Part shown: positions 1 to 7,866 of the stretch, piece by piece | Layout of the letters: the number at the start of each line of letters is the position of its first letter | Position numbering within the stretch: position 1 is the first letter of the stretch | Source of the DNA: Lentisphaerae bacterium GWF2_57_35 | GTDB lineage: Bacteria; Verrucomicrobiota; Kiritimatiellia; CAIQIC01; GWF2-57-35 | NCBI GenBank assembly: GCA_001804865.1 | Contig: MHBK01000024.1 | Coordinates: 1 to 64,000 of the forward strand | Reading direction: 5' to 3' | DNA: 64,000 nucleotides | Made by a program: the position numbers and the translations under genes | The notes under the pieces: model-generated | What the model was told of the DNA's origin: nothing | The model's input: the letters and a program-made list of their open reading frames with translations, nothing else | The model's database searches: none

Positions 1-54
1 CAAATCGACGAACTGCTGCCCGCCCAATTCCAAAAGGCCCACGCCCCCGCTTGA
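1..54 (+). CDS. C-terminal tail of an unidentified protein (partial)
   Basis: The first 17 codons form an open frame ending in TGA and reading QIDELLPAQFQKAHAPA. The gene begins outside the window. The tail is too short to assign; a transposase C-terminus is possible but not supported. The following 170 bases carry the first (GATTAN)n element. Confidence 0.45.
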   Translation, partial: QIDELLPAQFQKAHAPA

Positions 55-83
55 TCTCGCCCTGGGTTCACCGGACGCTTACA

Positions 84-225
84 TCTTAATCTCTCTTTGT
101 CTTGTCGGAGACAGAATTAAGAAAGATTACGATTACGATTAAGATTAGGATTAGGAGGAGGATTAGGAAAAGATTGCCTCGAAGAGACTCTATCTCTGCC
201 GCCCACTGAGATAGGCTCATAAGCT
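84..225. repeat. (GATTAN)n hairpin element, copy E1
   Basis: Positions 87-112 (taatctctctttgtcttgtc and following) match positions 723-748 of copy E2 base for base. They are followed by a tract of GATTAC/GATTAA/GATTAG hexamers at about 125-170. The right end, read on the minus strand, carries a TATGAGCCTATCTC motif resembling the ends of the other copies. The left arm is shorter than in E2, so this copy may be truncated. It lies in the same orientation as E2, and the two bracket the four-helix-bundle gene. Confidence 0.6.
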
Positions 226-230
226 CATTT

Positions 231-626
231 TCATCTCGTTCTATATTCTTTCTGTTCCTCATGAACCCGATCAGGCGACGTGCCTCGAATCAATCCGACC
301 AGCATAGAGACGATCCGGATCAAGGTTTCTTTGCCTTGGATACAGGTCTCGCTTGTGAGCCGTTGTTTCGCCACAAGGACATCCAGGGCGGACGCACACT
401 CAAGCGCCGAACCGCGAGCGATGTCAAAGAATCGACACCGGTCGGGAGCTGTGTATTTTCCATTCCCCTCGGCAATGTTCAGGGGGATTGATGTTGAGGC
501 CCTATCCAATTGATCGTAAACCGCCAAACTCTTGGGAACGGCCTTCAAGATCTCATCCGCCCAAACGACAAATTGGATAGATTCCTGATAAACATTCAGC
601 TTCTCATGATCAAAGGCTATTTTCAT
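231..626 (-). CDS. Four-helix-bundle protein of the 23S rRNA intervening-sequence (IVP) family
   Basis: The 131-residue protein starts MKIAFDHEKLNVYQESIQFV and contains the family hallmarks LDRASTSIPLNIAEGNGK and RFFDIARGSALECASALD. These belong to the small all-helical proteins first found as ORFs inside 23S rRNA intervening sequences and common as stand-alone genes. They form ring-like oligomers and are basic, but their cellular role is unknown; the Avd protein of diversity-generating retroelements has a similar fold. A longer frame reaches 662, but the extra 12 residues do not resemble the family, so the ATG at 626 is preferred. No rRNA, reverse transcriptase or variable repeat lies nearby. 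The gene sits between two directly repeated hairpin elements, which suggests it moved with them (inference). Confidence 0.85.
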   Translation of the reverse strand: MKIAFDHEKLNVYQESIQFVVWADEILKAVPKSLAVYDQLDRASTSIPLNIAEGNGKYTAPDRCRFFDIARGSALECASALDVLVAKQRLTSETCIQGKETLIRIVSMLVGLIRGTSPDRVHEEQKEYRTR

Positions 627-670
627 AATATGCTCATTACACGTTTGATATATTAGATGCAAGATTATGA

Positions 671-816
671 TTAAGAGCCTGTCTCGGCAGGTTCCTCACA
701 ATCCCCCTCCTAATCTTAATCGTAATCTCTCTTTGTCTTGTCGGAGACGAGATTAAGAAAGATTAAGATTAAGATTAAGATTAGGATTAGGAGGAGGAGG
801 AGGAGGAGGAGGAGAA
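671..816. repeat. (GATTAN)n hairpin element, copy E2
   Basis: The element begins TTAAGAGCCTGTCTCGGCAGG (an end type shared with E3). A left arm of CCTAATCTTAATCGTAATC type follows, then a loop with GTCTTGTCGGAGACGA. The right arm of repeated GATTAA then GATTAG hexamers ends in a GGA tract at about 790-815. The arms are complementary, so RNA or single-stranded DNA could form a long stem. The GGA tract runs directly into the uracil-DNA glycosylase gene and may supply its ribosome-binding sequence. Confidence 0.65.
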
Positions 817-831
817 GAACAAACAGCGCTC

Positions 832-1689
832 TTGATTTTTGCCGCCGGATCGTCCGATAATTCCGCCGTGCAAAACGAACCGTCAAATCTCTACGATCAG
901 ACCGTCGAGCAGATCCGCCAATATGTCGAGTATCTGCGCGATGAAGGGACCCGTGAACTGGAACTTGATGCCGAGAGCGCCCGGCGTCTGCTAAACAAAA
1001 CGCCGGCCGTCGCCCCCAAGCCCGTACCGCCCAGTGCAAAACCCATGCAGACCTCTCCTCCTCCGCCGCGAGTTGCGGCGCCGCCGGCCCAACCAACGAT
1101 CAACGCAGTGGAAGCGGAAAAGGCCTTGCGGGAAGTTGCGAAACGCGTTTCCGTTTGCACGCTTTGCCCGTTGCACCAGACCCGGACCAAGACCGTGCCC
1201 GGCCAGGGCTCTTCCCATCCGGAAATCATGTTCATCGGCGAAGGACCGGGCGCGGACGAAGATCAGCAGGGCCTGGCCTTCGTCGGCAAGGCCGGGCAAT
1301 TGCTCACCAAGATCGTCGAAGCGATGGGCTTCAAGCGGGATGAAGTCTTCATCGGCAACATCGTGAAATGCCGCCCGCCCGACAATCGGGTCCCCCTGCC
1401 CGACGAAATGACGGCCTGCCTGCCCTACCTCAAGGAGCAGATCGCCCTTCTGCAACCCAAAGTCATCGTCGCCCTCGGCGCTACCGCCGTGAAGGGCCTG
1501 CTGAACACGCAAACCGGCATCACCAAACTGCGCGGCCAGTGGATGAGCTATCAGGGAATCGATTTAATGCCGACGTATCATCCTGCCTACCTGCTGCGCA
1601 ATCCCGACGGCAAACGGGACGTGTGGGAAGACATGAAAGCCGTACTCGAACACCTCGGTCGCACGCCGCCGCCGGTGAAGAAGCAGTAA
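832..1689 (+). CDS. Family 4 uracil-DNA glycosylase ([4Fe-4S] type)
   Basis: This enzyme excises uracil from DNA to start base-excision repair. The C-terminal 200 residues carry the family motifs: GEGPGADEDQQGLAFVGKAG near residues 139-158, where the water-activating/uracil-binding loop lies; KCRPPDNR; and TYHPAYLLRNP, equivalent to the catalytic His loop. Cysteines in CTLC, KCRPP and TACLPYL match the four iron-sulfur ligands. The first 90 residues are a charged helix and a Pro/Ala linker, often present in this group. The start used is TTG at 832, after a GGA-rich tract; a GTG at 868 is an alternative. The gene stands alone between repeats. Confidence 0.9.
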   Translation: MIFAAGSSDNSAVQNEPSNLYDQTVEQIRQYVEYLRDEGTRELELDAESARRLLNKTPAVAPKPVPPSAKPMQTSPPPPRVAAPPAQPTINAVEAEKALREVAKRVSVCTLCPLHQTRTKTVPGQGSSHPEIMFIGEGPGADEDQQGLAFVGKAGQLLTKIVEAMGFKRDEVFIGNIVKCRPPDNRVPLPDEMTACLPYLKEQIALLQPKVIVALGATAVKGLLNTQTGITKLRGQWMSYQGIDLMPTYHPAYLLRNPDGKRDVWEDMKAVLEHLGRTPPPVKKQ

Positions 1690-1717
1690 AGGTCCTTCGT
1701 TGTCGGCTTTCTCTCTT

Positions 1718-1795
1718 CTGGAGGGTTCCGCTCTGTCAGAACCTTCTTCTACCGGTCGCGACGGAGCGCGACCCTCCAAACATCAAAGACGCCCG
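1718..1795. repeat. REP-like double hairpin
   Basis: Two imperfect palindromes lie side by side: GGTTCCGCTCTGTCAGAACC (from 1724) and GGTCGCGACGGAGCGCGACC (1754-1773), followed by CTCCAAACA. The same two modules recur in the opposite order at 23668-23740. They fill the gap between the glycosylase and the mrp operon end, with no gene seen there. Confidence 0.6.
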
Positions 1796-1920
1796 TCTTC
1801 GCTCCTATCTTCGACACACATGTCTGCACGGCTTGCCCTTCACTATCCTCTAAATACAGGGCTGCCCCGAATGGAGCCAGAACCGGCCTGCCTGCATGGC
1901 GAGACAGCTTCCTGAGGAAT

Positions 1921-2253
1921 TTAAAGTTTCTGGTCTTCATCGCGCAACTCGTCGATAACCGTCTTCGGGCTCATGCGCGCACCCACCTTGTAGCCGACGC
2001 GGCTGATCATGTGGGCCGCTACGGGGGCGGTCATGAACACGAAGGCAATGACCAAAAAGGCCCGGATCGAGACGCCGAGGTTGTTGAAGTGGATGGCCGC
2101 CGCCAGTACGATGCTGCCGAGGCCCATGGTGCCGACTTTGGCCGCGGCGTGGATGCGCGTATACAAGTCCGGAAAACGGAGCAGCCCCACGGCGGCGACC
2201 ACGCTGAAGGCGACTCCAACCGTTAATAAAAACACGACCAGAATCTCTCTCAC
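1921..2253 (-). CDS. mrpG: Mrp-type Na+/H+ antiporter subunit G
   Basis: This 110-residue membrane protein is the last subunit of the operon. It has three hydrophobic segments and the MrpG signature GLLRFPDLYTRIHAAAKVGTMG. The start is a GTG at 2253 overlapping the mrpF stop as GTGA, which implies translational coupling. MrpG is required for assembly of the Mrp complex in the inner membrane, which exchanges cytoplasmic Na+ (or Li+/K+) for external protons. The length is usual for the family. Confidence 0.93.
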   Translation of the reverse strand: MREILVVFLLTVGVAFSVVAAVGLLRFPDLYTRIHAAAKVGTMGLGSIVLAAAIHFNNLGVSIRAFLVIAFVFMTAPVAAHMISRVGYKVGARMSPKTVIDELRDEDQKL

Positions 2254-2525
2254 GGCTCCCTCCGATCGTAGAAGTAATAGGCATAGGCGACGGTTCCAAT
2301 GAACGAAACCAGCGCCAGGACAATGGCCACGCCAATGTAGACGGCCTCGTCGATGCAAATGGAATACACAACGATGAGTCCGGTGGCCAAGGTGGCAATC
2401 AGATCCAATGCGATAACCCGATCCTGCATGGTCGGCCCGATGAAGAGCCGCACGAAAGACAGCAGCGCCGCGAGCGATAGTCCCGCGTACAAGAACCCAC
2501 AAGCTTTTTCAAGCAAGTCCGTCAT
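2250..2525 (-). CDS. mrpF: Mrp-type Na+/H+ antiporter subunit F
   Basis: This 91-residue protein has three transmembrane helices and the conserved stretch RLFIGPTMQDRVIALDLIAT, typical of MrpF/MnhF; an Asp in this region is needed for activity in characterised homologues. It starts at an ATG overlapping the mrpE stop (ATGA) and its own stop overlaps the mrpG start. All seven Mrp subunits are encoded here, so a complete complex can be made. Confidence 0.93.
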   Translation of the reverse strand: MTDLLEKACGFLYAGLSLAALLSFVRLFIGPTMQDRVIALDLIATLATGLIVVYSICIDEAVYIGVAIVLALVSFIGTVAYAYYFYDRREP

Positions 2526-2995
2526 GAGAGCAGCTCCTGTATTTTTTGCTCGAGCGTAATCTTAATGTCGCGGCGCACCGCATCCGGATCGGAGGCGTCC
2601 AGGGCATGCACATAAAGCGTCCGCCGATCGCGCGAAATCTCCATGCTCAAGGTGCCGGGGGTCAGGGTGACGAGATTGGCCAGCAGGACCACCAGCGAGT
2701 CCTTCTCGACCGAAAGCGGCACGGCGATAATGCCGGGTTGCAGCTTCATCCCCGGCGACAATACGGTGCGGGCGACTTTCACGTTGGCGACGATCACCAG
2801 CCAGGCGAAATAGAGCGCGAAGACCGGCAACCGGCGGAGGCGTTGGAAGTATAACGTTGGCTTCATGACGGGAGAGGCGGCATACAAGACCAGATAGGCG
2901 ATCACAAAGCCCGTGGCCATGTTGCGCAGCGAAAAGACGCCGGTCAACGCGGCCCACACCATGGCCAGCAACAGGTTGGCAAGAAACATCGTCAT
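2522..2995 (-). CDS. mrpE: Mrp-type Na+/H+ antiporter subunit E
   Basis: The 157-residue protein starts MTMFLANLLLAMVWAALTG. It has N-terminal transmembrane helices and a C-terminal cytoplasmic part with LANLVTLTPGTLSMEI and LYVHALD, the MrpE signature. A longer frame to 3061 exists, but the ATG at 2995 overlaps the mrpD stop (ATGA) and matches the family N-terminus. MrpE is an accessory subunit needed for full antiport activity in several bacteria. Confidence 0.93.
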   Translation of the reverse strand: MTMFLANLLLAMVWAALTGVFSLRNMATGFVIAYLVLYAASPVMKPTLYFQRLRRLPVFALYFAWLVIVANVKVARTVLSPGMKLQPGIIAVPLSVEKDSLVVLLANLVTLTPGTLSMEISRDRRTLYVHALDASDPDAVRRDIKITLEQKIQELLS

Positions 2996-4467
2996 AGCTG
3001 CAACCTCACGGCGGCGATATAGCCATCCGAATTCAATAATTGCGCGGCGGCCGTCCGGCACACTTCATGGAAGGGATGACCGAACAGGGTCAAGAGCAAG
3101 ATCAGCGCGCATAAGACCACCAGCGGGCTCAGCAAGCTAAAAGGAATGGGACCGGCGGGCGCGACGGGTTGTGGAGCTGTCTTCCAGAAGGCCTCGTTCC
3201 AGATTTTCAGCATGGAGAAGAAGGTGAGGAAACTGACGGCCAAGGCGACGGCGGCCAGGGCGTAGCGCCCCTCCGAAAATGCCGCCAGGAGAAGGAAAAG
3301 TTTGGCGAAGAAGCCGGGCAGCGGAGGCACTCCGGCAAGCGAGCCGGCGGCGATAAGAAACAGCGCCGCCAGGATCGGACTGGCGCGCAGGAGCCCGTGC
3401 ATTTCCTTCAGTTGAAAGCTGCCGTTCAATCGCCCGGCAATGCCGCAGGCCAGGAAAAGCGCGGTCTTGGTCAGAATGATGTGGATCATGAAAAAGATCG
3501 CGCCGGCCATTGCAGCCGGCGTGAAGAGTCCGGGTCCGATCAGGAGATATCCGATCTGGCTCACCATGTGAAACGACAGGAGACGCCGGAAATCGTATTG
3601 ATCCACCGCGCCGAGGACGCCCGTGATCATCGTCATGCCGGCCAAAACAAGAATGACCGGCAACGCGGCCTCCACGCCGTGGCCGAAGACCAGCGCAAAC
3701 ACGCGGATGATGGCGTAAACACCCACCTTGGTCAGCAGGGCGGAAAAAAGCGCGGTCACAGCCACCGGCGGCGTGTGATAAGCCGCCGGCAACCAGAAGA
3801 ACAAGGGAAACATCGCGGCCTTGATGCCGAAGGCGGTCAGAAAAAGCATCTCCACCACCATCAGGGTCTCCGGCGGACTCTCGCGCATGGCCAGGGCGAG
3901 ATGCGCCATATTCAGCGTGCCCGCCTTGCCGTAGAGAATCCCAGCCGCCGTCAAAAACAGCGCGGACGACATCAGGTTCAGGGTGACGTACTTGATCGCG
4001 CCGGCCATCTGGCGGCGTTCGCCGCCCAACGACATGAGGACAAAGGAGGCGATCAGGAGCACTTCGAACCAGACGTAGAGGTTAAAGAGGTCTCCTGTCA
4101 GAAAGGCGCCGTTCACTCCGACGAGCAGGATATTGACCAGCGGATAAAAGCCATGCGCCTTGCGCGCGGCATCCACGCCGGCGATGGAGTAGATCGCGAT
4201 GAGGAGTCCGATCAACGCCGTCATGAACACCATCATGGCGCTGAACACGTCGCAAACGAACACGATGCCGAACGGGGCGGGCCACGAACCGATGGGAAGA
4301 ACGATATAGCCGGCGTGCCGGACCCGCATGAACAGAAGCGCCGCATTGGCCAGCAGAACAATACACCCGGCCAGGGTGAGGAACTGGTGCAGTACGATGC
4401 GTCGCAGGGCGATCAGGCACGACGCGGCAATAACCAGCGGTATGATAATGGGCAAAACAAGCAGCAT
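2992..4467 (-). CDS. mrpD: Mrp-type Na+/H+ antiporter subunit D (NuoN/NuoM-like)
   Basis: This 491-residue protein has about 14 predicted transmembrane helices and the proton-pump (Proton_antipo_M) core shared with complex I subunits NuoL/M/N. Visible family features are NLYVWFEVLLIASFVLMSLGG, holding the conserved Glu of helix 5, and GIKAAMFPLFFWLPAAYHTPP, holding the conserved Lys of helix 7. It forms one of the two ion-translocating half channels. It lies 3 bases after mrpC and overlaps mrpE. Confidence 0.95.
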   Translation of the reverse strand: MLLVLPIIIPLVIAASCLIALRRIVLHQFLTLAGCIVLLANAALLFMRVRHAGYIVLPIGSWPAPFGIVFVCDVFSAMMVFMTALIGLLIAIYSIAGVDAARKAHGFYPLVNILLVGVNGAFLTGDLFNLYVWFEVLLIASFVLMSLGGERRQMAGAIKYVTLNLMSSALFLTAAGILYGKAGTLNMAHLALAMRESPPETLMVVEMLFLTAFGIKAAMFPLFFWLPAAYHTPPVAVTALFSALLTKVGVYAIIRVFALVFGHGVEAALPVILVLAGMTMITGVLGAVDQYDFRRLLSFHMVSQIGYLLIGPGLFTPAAMAGAIFFMIHIILTKTALFLACGIAGRLNGSFQLKEMHGLLRASPILAALFLIAAGSLAGVPPLPGFFAKLFLLLAAFSEGRYALAAVALAVSFLTFFSMLKIWNEAFWKTAPQPVAPAGPIPFSLLSPLVVLCALILLLTLFGHPFHEVCRTAAAQLLNSDGYIAAVRLQL

Positions 4468-4470
4468 AAC

Positions 4471-4824
4471 CTAGGACTCCTCATCCTCCGTCTTCACGAG
4501 ATCCACATCGTCCGACTGCGCCGTTTCATAGGTCTTACGGAACAGCGCCAACGCAAAAACGAGCACGGCAAAGCTGATGACGATCGCCGTTAGAATCAAC
4601 GCCTGCGGCAAGGGATCGGCCGATTGGGCGAGGGTCAACGCGCCTTCGGACGGCAAGAGCGGCGCGTGCGTGCGAGTAAGGCCGCCGGCCGTGAAAATGA
4701 GCAGGTTCGCCCCATGACTCAACAGCGCCAGTCCCAGGAGGATCTTGATCAAGCTGCGGCGAAGCATCATATAGAGTCCTGCCGCATACAAGCCGCCGAC
4801 CACCAAAGCCAGAATTAGAGTCAT
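4471..4824 (-). CDS. mrpC: Mrp-type Na+/H+ antiporter subunit C (NuoK-like)
   Basis: The 117 residues hold three transmembrane helices with the NuoK-like pattern: [15 protein letters not shown], then [18 protein letters not shown], where [14 protein letters not shown] is the MrpC signature. MrpC packs between the MrpA and MrpD channels. The C-terminal tail is acidic (KTEDEES). It lies 3 bases after mrpB. Confidence 0.94.
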   Translation of the reverse strand: MTLILALVVGGLYAAGLYMMLRRSLIKILLGLALLSHGANLLIFTAGGLTRTHAPLLPSEGALTLAQSADPLPQALILTAIVISFAVLVFALALFRKTYETAQSDDVDLVKTEDEES

Positions 4825-4827
4825 TTT

Positions 4828-5241
4828 TCAATCCTCCGCAAAAGTGAATACCAGCTTGATGCTGACGCCCATCACCACCAGGTACACCCCGAGATCGAAC
4901 AGCATCGGAGTCCCCGCGTCTAACACGCCCCATACGGGGAAAGGCGCCGCAATCCACACGCCCGTCAAAAAGGCCGCAGGCCGGAACATGCCCAATAATC
5001 CGCTCAACACCGCTATCAACAGCCCGGCGCCCGCCAGTTGCAGGGGATCGACCCGCAACGCGCGGCGGGTTTGCTCGACGCCGTAGGCAATCATATAGAG
5101 GGCAAAGGAGGCGGCCGCAACCAGGCCGCCGGTGAAGCCGCCGCCGGGATCGTTATGTCCGCTCAGGAGAAGAAACCAGGAGTACAGAAGCAGCAGCGGA
5201 TGCAGATACCGGGCGGCAATTTGAAGGATGAGCGAGTTCAC
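4828..5241 (-). CDS. mrpB: Mrp-type Na+/H+ antiporter subunit B
   Basis: This 137-residue protein has four transmembrane helices and the family motif [22 protein letters not shown]. MrpB is separate here rather than fused to the end of MrpA, as in the seven-gene type of operon. The start ATG overlaps the mrpA stop (ATGA, 5238-5241). Confidence 0.94.
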   Translation of the reverse strand: MNSLILQIAARYLHPLLLLYSWFLLLSGHNDPGGGFTGGLVAAASFALYMIAYGVEQTRRALRVDPLQLAGAGLLIAVLSGLLGMFRPAAFLTGVWIAAPFPVWGVLDAGTPMLFDLGVYLVVMGVSIKLVFTFAED

Positions 5242-7541
5242 CGGGTCGCCTCCTTTTTCCGCGGTCGGAGTTTCAACAAGGCCCAGGCGCCCAGGCCCGC
5301 CGTGGCCAGCACGGTAATCTCCCCAAGCGTATCCAAGGCCCGGAAATCCACAATGATGACGTTGACCACGTTCCGGCCATGCGCCAGGAGAGCGCTGTTC
5401 TGCATGAAATAGGACGAGATTTTCGGATGCAATTGAAAACTGTTGGCCAGGATGACCAGCGCGGCCATGACACAGCCCAATGCGCTGCAGAGCAGGACAT
5501 CCCGCATGCGAACGGCAAGGCGGGATTTAAGGTCGTATTCAGGCAGGTGACGAAAAGCCAGCACGAGCAGAACAACGGTCAGGGTTTCGACTACAAACTG
5601 GGTCATGGACAAGTCCGGCGCCCCGAAAAGCAGAAAGAGCGTGGCGATGCCGTAGCCGACGACCCCCAGAGAGATAATGGCCGCCAGCCGCGAAGGCGAA
5701 TGCACAGTTCCCATAATCCCCAGAACGACCAGGAGCGCGGAAAACGCCTCCTCAATGCGTACGGACTTCAGGGAAAGTTCGAGATGCAGATGGCTGACGG
5801 CGGCGGTCAAAGGAACTCCAACCAGCACGACGGTCGCCAGCAGGATGACGAGCAGGTAGAGGCGCAAGTAACCATGTTGAAGGATTCGGGTTGACCCATG
5901 CGCCACACGGAACAAACCGCGGAGGGCTCCGTCATACGCGCGATCGCCGAAGGTTTCCACGGCCAAGGCTAAACGGGCTTTCCGGAGAGGACGCCACGCG
6001 CGCCACACAAACAGCAGGACGCCCACGGCAACCGCCGCCAGTGAAAGGGCGAGCTGAAGGTTCCAGCCCGGCCAAGCCTCCAGGTGGACGGGTTCGTCCG
6101 TGAGCAGCATCGCCGAGCAGACGGCGCTGACCAACGGCTGCAAAAGCCGCTGCGGGAAAATTCCGAACAACAAGCCGGCCGCGCCCAACACAACAGGTCC
6201 CACCCACAGGCGTGCATCGAGCGAGTGAAAGGTCAAAGGGACGCCGGCGTCTTCCGCGCGCGCGGCAAAGAAGGGCCGCAGGATCAGCAAGGCGGCGACG
6301 GTATAAAGGGCGGACACGATCATCAAGATAAGAGTCGCTGGAACGAACAGGCTTCCCGCACGGCCCCAGAAATCGTAAAGGAATTCCTTGGCCGTGAAAT
6401 TCAGCAGCCCCGGAATACCCGCCAGGGACGCGGCCGCGAGCGCCGCGGCGCCGACAAGGAAGGGAGAAAGACGATACAATCCGGCCAGACGGCGAAGGTC
6501 CGTTTCATGGACCGCATGATCCACGGCGCCCGCGACGAGGAATAGCGCGCCCTTATAAAAGGCATGAGCAACGAGCAACGCGGCAAACGCGGCGGCGGCC
6601 AGCGGATGGGGCACGGAGAGTTGCAGGGTAAGCAGGCCCAGCGCGCTGACCGTGCTGAAGGCCAGCAGCCGTTTAAAGACGGTCTGGCGAAGCGCCAAAA
6701 CAGCGCCCAGCAAAGCCGTACACGCGCCCGCCAGGAACAGCGACCAGAACCAGACCGGGGAATCGGCGCCGATCGGCTGAAACCGGGCCAGAAGGTAAAG
6801 GCCCGCTTTTACCATGGTGGACGAATGGAGATACGCACTGGCCGGAGTCGGCGCCTCCATGGCATTGGGCAGCCAGAAATGAAATGGAAACTGCGCCGAC
6901 TTGGTGAAGGCGGCCAGAAGAAAAGCCGCCAGAATTGGAACCGTGAAGGCCTGGTGGTTCGCCCCCAGGAGGATCTCCGAGATGCGAAACGTGCCGCAGC
7001 GAAGGCCCAGCATCAGGACGCCGGCCAGGAGCGCCAGCCCGCCCAGCCCCGTCACCAGGATGGACTGCAGCGCGGCGCGGCGCGCTTCCGCGCGTTCGTG
7101 ATGGAAACCGATGAGCAGGAAAGAGGAAACGCTCGTCAGCTCCCAGAACACGAACAACAGCAGCAGATCGTCCGCCGTGACCACCCCGATCATGGATCCC
7201 ATGAAAAAAAAGTGATAAGCATAAAAAAGCCCCTGCCGCGCATTACCGGACATATAGGCCATGATGTAGAGGGCGACGAGAAACCCGATGCCGGAGATCA
7301 GGAGCGCAAAAAGGAGCGAAAGTCCATCCAGCCGGAAAGCCAGCGAAATATGAAGTCCGGGAAACCAGGGGAGCGTCTGGCCGGATACGCCCTGTGGAAA
7401 GGAGGCCAGGGCGTCGCACAGATAAACGAACAACGCGGCCGGAGCAAGAGCTAGAAACCAGCCGCCGTTCTTTGGCAGCCAGCGGCACAAAGGAACGGAA
7501 ATCAATGCCGTAACGAATAGGATTGCAATAAAATAGAGCAT
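5238..7541 (-). CDS. mrpA: Mrp-type Na+/H+ antiporter subunit A (NuoL-like)
   Basis: The 767-residue protein is the largest Mrp subunit and close to the usual length (about 770-800). The N-terminal 500 residues are the NuoL-like antiporter module: [22 protein letters not shown] holds the essential Glu, and [32 protein letters not shown] the Lys/His relay. The C-terminal part has the MrpA-specific DUF4040/MbhD-like region ([29 protein letters not shown]) and an MbhE-like tail. It starts at an ATG preceded by AGGGAGGA (7553-7560). The operon order A to G matches group 1 Mrp systems. Likely roles are Na+ extrusion and pH homeostasis. Confidence 0.95.
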   Translation of the reverse strand: MLYFIAILFVTALISVPLCRWLPKNGGWFLALAPAALFVYLCDALASFPQGVSGQTLPWFPGLHISLAFRLDGLSLLFALLISGIGFLVALYIMAYMSGNARQGLFYAYHFFFMGSMIGVVTADDLLLLFVFWELTSVSSFLLIGFHHERAEARRAALQSILVTGLGGLALLAGVLMLGLRCGTFRISEILLGANHQAFTVPILAAFLLAAFTKSAQFPFHFWLPNAMEAPTPASAYLHSSTMVKAGLYLLARFQPIGADSPVWFWSLFLAGACTALLGAVLALRQTVFKRLLAFSTVSALGLLTLQLSVPHPLAAAAFAALLVAHAFYKGALFLVAGAVDHAVHETDLRRLAGLYRLSPFLVGAAALAAASLAGIPGLLNFTAKEFLYDFWGRAGSLFVPATLILMIVSALYTVAALLILRPFFAARAEDAGVPLTFHSLDARLWVGPVVLGAAGLLFGIFPQRLLQPLVSAVCSAMLLTDEPVHLEAWPGWNLQLALSLAAVAVGVLLFVWRAWRPLRKARLALAVETFGDRAYDGALRGLFRVAHGSTRILQHGYLRLYLLVILLATVVLVGVPLTAAVSHLHLELSLKSVRIEEAFSALLVVLGIMGTVHSPSRLAAIISLGVVGYGIATLFLLFGAPDLSMTQFVVETLTVVLLVLAFRHLPEYDLKSRLAVRMRDVLLCSALGCVMAALVILANSFQLHPKISSYFMQNSALLAHGRNVVNVIIVDFRALDTLGEITVLATAGLGAWALLKLRPRKKEATR

Positions 7542-7543
7542 AA

Positions 7544-7687
7544 CCGCAACGATCCTCCCTGCTGTCGCAACAATAACCTACATTTGGCGTTCTACCAAGC
7601 GATCGTTACGGCTGTAGGCCAACTCGGGTGCATCTTCACGGCCCCTCCTCAACGTCTGGCACTGGAAAGAAACCACCGGCTTACGCC
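7544..7687 (-). promoter_or_regulatory. Structured leader of the mrp operon (candidate cis-regulatory RNA)
   Basis: On the transcript strand, CCGUAACGAUC (7611-7601) can pair with GAUCGUUGCGG (7554-7544) over 11 positions with one G-U wobble. The downstream strand of this stem is exactly the spacer between the AGGGAGG ribosome-binding sequence and the mrpA ATG. Forming the stem would tend to block initiation. Further upstream, GGCCGTG and GTTGGCC and other GC-rich arms could build a receptor domain. This is the layout of a translational riboswitch. No known class was recognised by eye. The pairing is visible; the function is inference. Confidence 0.35.
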
Positions 7688-7706
7688 CTGTCTCTTATAC
7701 ACAAAT
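7688..7706 (+). other. Sequence matching a Tn5-type transposon end (16 of the first 16 bases of the mosaic end)
   Basis: CTGTCTCTTATACACAAAT begins with 16 bases identical to the Tn5 mosaic end and differs from it only at positions 17-18. It differs from the natural IS50 outside end at two positions. It may be a solo end of an IS50-like (IS4 family) element, or residual library adapter in an assembly junction. No transposase or second end was seen nearby. Confidence 0.5.
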
Positions 7707-7751
7707 TGATGGCACAGAATTCATCTGTAAGCATATGAAGGGCTGGATTCT

Positions 7752-7834
7752 GTAGGTGGGCCGCGTTCTCCGTAACGCGGCTTCCGGACCCGAAGAGCCC
7801 GTCTTCGGAGAAGCCGGGCCACCTTTGGGTTCAT
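7752..7834. repeat. REP-like cloverleaf of palindromes
   Basis: An outer pair (GGTGGGCC and GGGCCACC) encloses two hairpins, CCGCGTTCTCCGTAACGCGG and CCGAAGAGCCCGTCTTCGG. It lies just after the stop of the secreted PHP protein and before the mrp leader on the minus strand, and could also act as a transcription stop. It is followed by TCATAATTACAATTG, which recurs at 11884. Confidence 0.55.
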
Positions 7835-7866
7835 AATTACAATTGCCGAACGGCCTGACGATTTCC

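Noticed and set aside
231..626. Avd protein of a diversity-generating retroelement
   Set aside because: No reverse transcriptase, template repeat or variable repeat lies nearby; the protein matches the IVP family better.
716..1096. Minus-strand frame with a long Leu/Ile run, like a membrane protein
   Set aside because: The run is translation of the GGA and GATTAN repeats of E2; the rest is antisense to the glycosylase gene.
3169..4593. 474-codon plus-strand frame
   Set aside because: It is antisense to mrpD/mrpC, is extremely rich in Gln, Arg, His and Glu, and has no domain; the membrane-protein frame is the real one.
6564..7454. 296-codon plus-strand frame
   Set aside because: Antisense shadow of mrpA with low-complexity charged composition.
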